Virus record (IMG/VR): IMGVR_UViG_3300030090_000196
Coordinates: 1-22,835 of that record
Reading direction: 5' to 3' (one strand)
Source of the DNA: a virus
Length of the DNA stretch: 22,835 nucleotides
Below the pieces are notes generated by a model. The model made no database searches. It saw nothing but the letters and a program-made list of their open reading frames with translations, and was not told the DNA's origin. The position numbers and the translations under genes are program-made. This document shows positions 20,423 through 22,835 of the stretch, one piece after another. The stretch's first letter is position 1. Each line of letters starts with the position of its first letter.

Positions 20423-20706
20423 TTGACACGGTTTGCCCAGTATGCGGCACTCATCTTACCCTTCGCAATATTCTTACGATGTCGAGCCTTGAAGCTTGCA
20501 CGTTTCTTTTTCATACGTTCAGACTCTCCCGGCTTGGGCTTACCCGCTGTACTTGCTCCCTGTTGTCCGAATCGTATCGTCTTTATCTTGTCTCCTTCTT
20601 TTGCCACAACAATATGCGACTTCGTAGGATGCTTTGGAGTCCTCTTGGGCTTGTTGAAGCCCGACACACCTGCACGTTCTAGGCGTGAATCTTTTTTTTT
20701 ACTCAT
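20416..20706 (-). CDS. Small very basic protein, DUF6321-like
   Basis: Ninety-six residues from ATG 20706 (AGGAAG site; ATGA overlap with the gene upstream). Strongly basic throughout. The phrase KKKRASFKARHRKNIAKGKM followed by SAAYWANRVKW is one I associate with short hypothetical proteins of marine phages and large viruses (DUF6321-type); the assignment is by memory. The charge suggests DNA or RNA binding, perhaps a packaged or nucleoid-like protein. Last but one gene in the leftward arm. Confidence 0.75.
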   Translation of the reverse strand: MSKKKDSRLERAGVSGFNKPKRTPKHPTKSHIVVAKEGDKIKTIRFGQQGASTAGKPKPGESERMKKKRASFKARHRKNIAKGKMSAAYWANRVKW

Positions 20707-20951
20707 GACTTCTTCCTGTATTGTCGAGTCTTCTTAGCAATCTTTTTGGGCTGCTTGCTAAACTGCTTACCCTTAGCAGTATCCTCACGCTTCTTGCGCG
20801 AAGTAGCTGCATATTCCTTAGAAGATAAAGATTTAATGGCCTTCTCAGGCAGGTAACGCTCTCCAGTTTCACTAGACTTCTTACCCGACTTGGTACGCCA
20901 CTTTTGTTTTGTCCAGTCTTTTAAAGATCTCTGAGATTTTTTAAGTGCCAT
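20703..20951 (-). CDS. Small very basic protein, KDWTKQKWRTKSGK motif
   Basis: Eighty-two residues from ATG 20951. About a third are Lys or Arg. The sequence SLKDWTKQKWRTKSGKKSSE with GERYLPEKAIK belongs to a small basic family often seen in marine phages and algal viruses (I associate it with DUF5872, unverified). ATG overlaps the TAA of the 29-aa gene (TAATG) and its TGA overlaps the next ATG. Nucleic acid binding is likely from charge only. Confidence 0.78.
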   Translation of the reverse strand: MALKKSQRSLKDWTKQKWRTKSGKKSSETGERYLPEKAIKSLSSKEYAATSRKKREDTAKGKQFSKQPKKIAKKTRQYRKKS

Positions 20952-21040
20952 TATTGATTGTGCCTTTCATCTTGTTGTTGCTTACGATGCTCTTCAAGTT
21001 CTTCTTCACTTGGTCTTTCTTGCTGTGTTTGTTTTGCCAT
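20951..21040 (-). CDS. Tiny Gln/Glu-rich protein, 29 aa
   Basis: A 29-codon frame on the minus strand from ATG 21040, with an almost ideal GAGGAGGAAGC ribosome site in the previous gene. The product MAKQTQQERPSEEELEEHRK... is a charged helix. It overlaps the upstream gene by 35 bp in another frame and its TAA shares one base with the next ATG, fitting the packed style of the operon. Too short for homology; evidence is the ribosome site and the junctions. Confidence 0.55.
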   Translation of the reverse strand: MAKQTQQERPSEEELEEHRKQQQDERHNQ

Positions 21041-21308
21041 GCTTCCTCCTCAGAGATTCTTTTGCCTTCTTAGCAATCTCTGCCTGCTTAGACTTACCAG
21101 CAACCTTAGCTCTCTGCTCCATGACAGTTAATATTTGTATCTTACGTGCGTAGGGCTTACTTATACCTTTTACTTTACGTGCAGTGTCTCTAGCGTCTTG
21201 CACAGTAGCGTACTTAATACGAACAGTATCTTTAGGGTTCTCATCAGTGTATAGCCTACGCCCTGAACCCTTGGGCTTCTTGCCTGTACCCTTCTTAGGA
21301 TCAGCCAT
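21006..21308 (-). CDS. Small very basic protein, GSGRRLYTDENPKDTV motif
   Basis: One hundred residues from ATG 21308, TAATG overlap with the gene before. The N-terminus (KKGTGKKPKGSGRRLYTDE) followed by a YARKIQILTVMEQRAK segment is a pattern I recall from small hypothetical proteins of marine phages and algal viruses. The C-terminus is highly basic (RRKHGKTNTARKTK). Likely nucleic acid binding from charge; function unknown. Confidence 0.75.
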   Translation of the reverse strand: MADPKKGTGKKPKGSGRRLYTDENPKDTVRIKYATVQDARDTARKVKGISKPYARKIQILTVMEQRAKVAGKSKQAEIAKKAKESLRRKHGKTNTARKTK

Positions 21309-21511
21309 TACTTGTAGCCGCCGCCTGCATCTTTGTAAGCTTTCGCTAACATCTGGGCTTTACGCGCACTCCACTGTCCCGGCTTACCACCCTTGCTTCC
21401 AGCCTTGATCCTGTTAAACTGACGCTTACGCATCTCAGGCTTAGTATAGTTACCCGCTTCGTTAACTCTAGACTTTGCTTTCTTTTTTGCTGGCTTCTTC
21501 TTAGCTGCCAT
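21308..21511 (-). CDS. Small very basic protein, 67 aa
   Basis: Start set at ATG 21511, 5 bp after GGAGG; a TTG four codons upstream would sit on the ribosome site. The product begins MAAKKKPAKKKAKSRVNEAG, a histone-tail-like Lys/Ala run, and continues RKRQFNRIKAGSKGGKPGQW with SARKAQMLAKAYKDAGGGYK. The same pairing of Lys/Ala tail and 'GQWSARKAQMLA' occurs in small proteins of other marine phages and viruses in my memory. Possibly a DNA-condensing or nucleic acid-binding protein. Confidence 0.78.
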   Translation of the reverse strand: MAAKKKPAKKKAKSRVNEAGNYTKPEMRKRQFNRIKAGSKGGKPGQWSARKAQMLAKAYKDAGGGYK

Positions 21512-21512
21512 A

Positions 21513-21980
21513 TTATCCTCCAAAAGTTTTAATTATAATACTTAATGTAGCAACTGCTATTATAGCACCAATTAAAAATACAAGTCCACCTACTGCTATT
21601 TCATTCATAAGTCTTTCTCTTTCTTTTTTCTTTTTTGCTATGAGCCGCAGGTGTTGCTGCCTAGCAGCCTCTTGCTCTGCCTTGGCTTTTTTAAACGCTT
21701 CCAAAGTGTCTGGATCTGCCACTAATAATATATCGTGTACATCTTTCCAGTATCTCTCATAGCTTTTCTTTATCTGAGTTAATTTTAAGATCTCGCTCTG
21801 ACTCAGGGGCTTAAAGGTGCTAGACTTTCGATCTACTTCAAAGTTTGTTAGAGCTTCTCCGAAATCGCTAATAGTACCCATAAGCTGCTGGATACCCTGC
21901 CCGGATTCATTAGCCGTCTTTATCAGCCCATTCAGACTCGACAAGATAGCTGAAGCTGCTGCGACACTCTCTATAATCAT
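21513..21980 (-). CDS. Membrane-anchored coiled-coil protein after holin, 155 aa
   Basis: ATGA overlap with the holin gene at 21977-21980. Helical N-terminal region, a middle long charged coiled coil (about 100-126, KAKAEQEAARQQHLRLIAKK), and a C-terminal membrane helix (about 130-150, GGLVFLIGAIIAVATLSIII). Its position directly after holin and endolysin suggests a lysis accessory such as a spanin-like or regulator protein, or a virion-associated protein. I see no lipobox. Function is inferred from context. Confidence 0.75.
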   Translation of the reverse strand: MIIESVAAASAILSSLNGLIKTANESGQGIQQLMGTISDFGEALTNFEVDRKSSTFKPLSQSEILKLTQIKKSYERYWKDVHDILLVADPDTLEAFKKAKAEQEAARQQHLRLIAKKKKERERLMNEIAVGGLVFLIGAIIAVATLSIIIKTFGG

Positions 21981-22366
21981 TTTCTAGTCTTTTCGTAGCT
22001 CCTCATTGCGCCCAGACCTAACATGCCCATAAGGACAGGCATCATAGTCTCTAGCGGTACTAGAGGAATGACAATATTTATTTCAAGCAGTGCCAGTACA
22101 AAGTTTGCGAATGGTATTGTGATGAAGTTTCCAAACATTCCCAGCCCACACGTCCAACCAACGAAGGGTCTCCACCCAGACACAAATAAATTAGAGTTAC
22201 TGGCTTCTACTTTATTGACCTCTATCTGAGCCTTCATAAGATCCTGATGATGTTCTTCTGACATCGTTGCAATCTTGTGGGCCAGCATAGCCTTCTGATC
22301 TTTGTCTTCAATAAACTTGTCCAGTAATCCTGTAACAGGGCCTACTAGTGTTGCTACTAAACTCAT
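21977..22366 (-). CDS. Holin, GTA_holin_3TM type
   Basis: A 129-residue protein with a charged N-terminal helix (DKDQKAMLAHKIATMSEEHH), then SGWRPFVGWTCGLGM, the signature of the 3-TM holin family. Two to three hydrophobic segments follow (about 62-80, 83-100, 104-120), and it ends in a Lys/Arg tail. Holins form membrane lesions that release or activate the endolysin at the end of infection. GGAG lies 8 bp before ATG 22366. The gene sits one base after the endolysin stop. Confidence 0.88.
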   Translation of the reverse strand: MSLVATLVGPVTGLLDKFIEDKDQKAMLAHKIATMSEEHHQDLMKAQIEVNKVEASNSNLFVSGWRPFVGWTCGLGMFGNFITIPFANFVLALLEINIVIPLVPLETMMPVLMGMLGLGAMRSYEKTRK

Positions 22367-22367
22367 A

Positions 22368-22784
22368 TCAATAACTCCATACGTGTGGTCTTGGGCGACC
22401 TTCTGAGTCTTCTAGGTCATCAATGTGGATGAATCTAGTTGGCCCTTTCTGACTGACACCAATGCCTGTAAAACCTGCCTCTAGAGCGCCCTGTAAGAGC
22501 CTGTGAGCCTGTTCTCCACGTACCATGATGTCTAGTGCCCTACCTGACGCATGAGCGCCGGGAGAGGCTTTACGGGCCTCTATGGGGTGCTGTGGGCATC
22601 TGTATGCAGAACTTATCTTAAAGGGAAAGTCTAGTTTACCTCTTAGTACATCTACTTTACGCATGAACTCTGGGTTCATACCCGACTCATCACAGTGCTT
22701 GCAAGCTACTTCCTCTTCTGTAAAATACTTGTACATAAATATTCCTAGTAGTATTAAAGGTATAAAAACATAAACATTACGCAT
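22368..22784 (-). CDS. Endolysin, M15-type peptidase with N-terminal membrane anchor
   Basis: Zinc peptidase that cleaves peptidoglycan peptide cross-bridges. From ATG 22784 (138 residues) the zinc ligands are H78 and D85 (GAHASGRALD) and H120 (RFIHIDD), the M15A/D-Ala-D-Ala carboxypeptidase-like pattern; SAYRCPQHP precedes them. The first ~20 residues (MRNVYVFIPLILLGIFMYKYF) form a hydrophobic signal anchor, so export via the Sec route and membrane tethering are possible in addition to holin release. The start overlaps the end of the preceding gene (ATGCGTAA), with GGTGG just upstream. Confidence 0.9.
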   Translation of the reverse strand: MRNVYVFIPLILLGIFMYKYFTEEEVACKHCDESGMNPEFMRKVDVLRGKLDFPFKISSAYRCPQHPIEARKASPGAHASGRALDIMVRGEQAHRLLQGALEAGFTGIGVSQKGPTRFIHIDDLEDSEGRPRPHVWSY

Positions 22785-22835
22785 AACCACCAAAGCCTAA
22801 ACGTCTAAGGGGATCGGCTTTCCCACCATGATACA
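22777..22835 (-). CDS. C-terminal end of an upstream late gene (partial)
   Basis: On the minus strand an open frame enters from the right edge and ends at TAA 22779-22777, encoding YHGGKADPLRRLGFGGYA. Its end overlaps the endolysin start by 8 bp in a different frame. A short C-terminal fragment like this, with 'DPLRRLGFGG', is typical for phage virion proteins, but the identity cannot be given. Confidence 0.6.
   Translation of the reverse strand, partial: YHGGKADPLRRLGFGGYA

Overview
This window is almost certainly a large part of the genome of a lytic tailed phage with a T7-like replication module. It carries no host chromosomal genes, tRNAs, integrase or rRNA. It is AT-rich, tightly packed with start/stop overlaps, and encodes terminase subunits, a primase-helicase, a family A DNA polymerase, a PD-(D/E)XK exonuclease, an endonuclease I-type resolvase, a class I ribonucleotide reductase (NrdA, NrdB), a MazG-like enzyme, a 3-TM holin and an M15-type endolysin. 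The host is probably Gram-negative (sigma70-like promoters, a small lipoprotein, the holin type). Several small protein types are ones I associate with marine phages. No phage RNA polymerase is visible here.

Layout. (1) 1-2511, minus strand: terminase small subunit, a 78-aa linker gene, terminase large subunit, then the start of another gene running off the left edge; this is the head of the late/packaging block. (2) 2512-3150: a roughly 640-bp non-coding hub. It holds two back-to-back sigma70-like promoters that are near-identical inverted copies of each other, an array of short palindromic repeats (ACTCCAGAGT), and a further promoter in front of the first rightward gene. (3) 3151-8606, plus strand: early region of small proteins of mostly unknown function, including two tiny membrane peptides, a TTG-initiated zinc-binding miniprotein, a GP88/DUF7227-like protein, a DUF932 protein and a small HTH protein. 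(4) 8607-8753: promoter with a repeated TGTGGATCGTG element. (5) 8754-15545: DNA replication and recombination. (6) 15499-20221: nucleotide supply (nrdA, mazG-like, nrdB), with small membrane, lipoprotein and unknown genes between nrdA and nrdB. (7) 22835-20213, minus strand: lysis genes (endolysin, holin, membrane accessory protein) followed by a chain of very basic small proteins.

The two coding blocks converge at 20213-20221 and diverge at 2512-2560. If the genome is circular or circularly permuted, the leftward block starting at 2511 would run through the structural genes outside the window and end with the lysis/basic-protein block at 20213. The window would then hold the entire rightward early/replication arm plus both ends of the late arm.

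Small genes under 60 codons were found by reading frames between annotated genes (3514-3603, 3603-3695, 4241-4357, 4442-4618, 20951-21040). Starts were moved to the codon with the best Shine-Dalgarno sequence where this differs from the longest frame.
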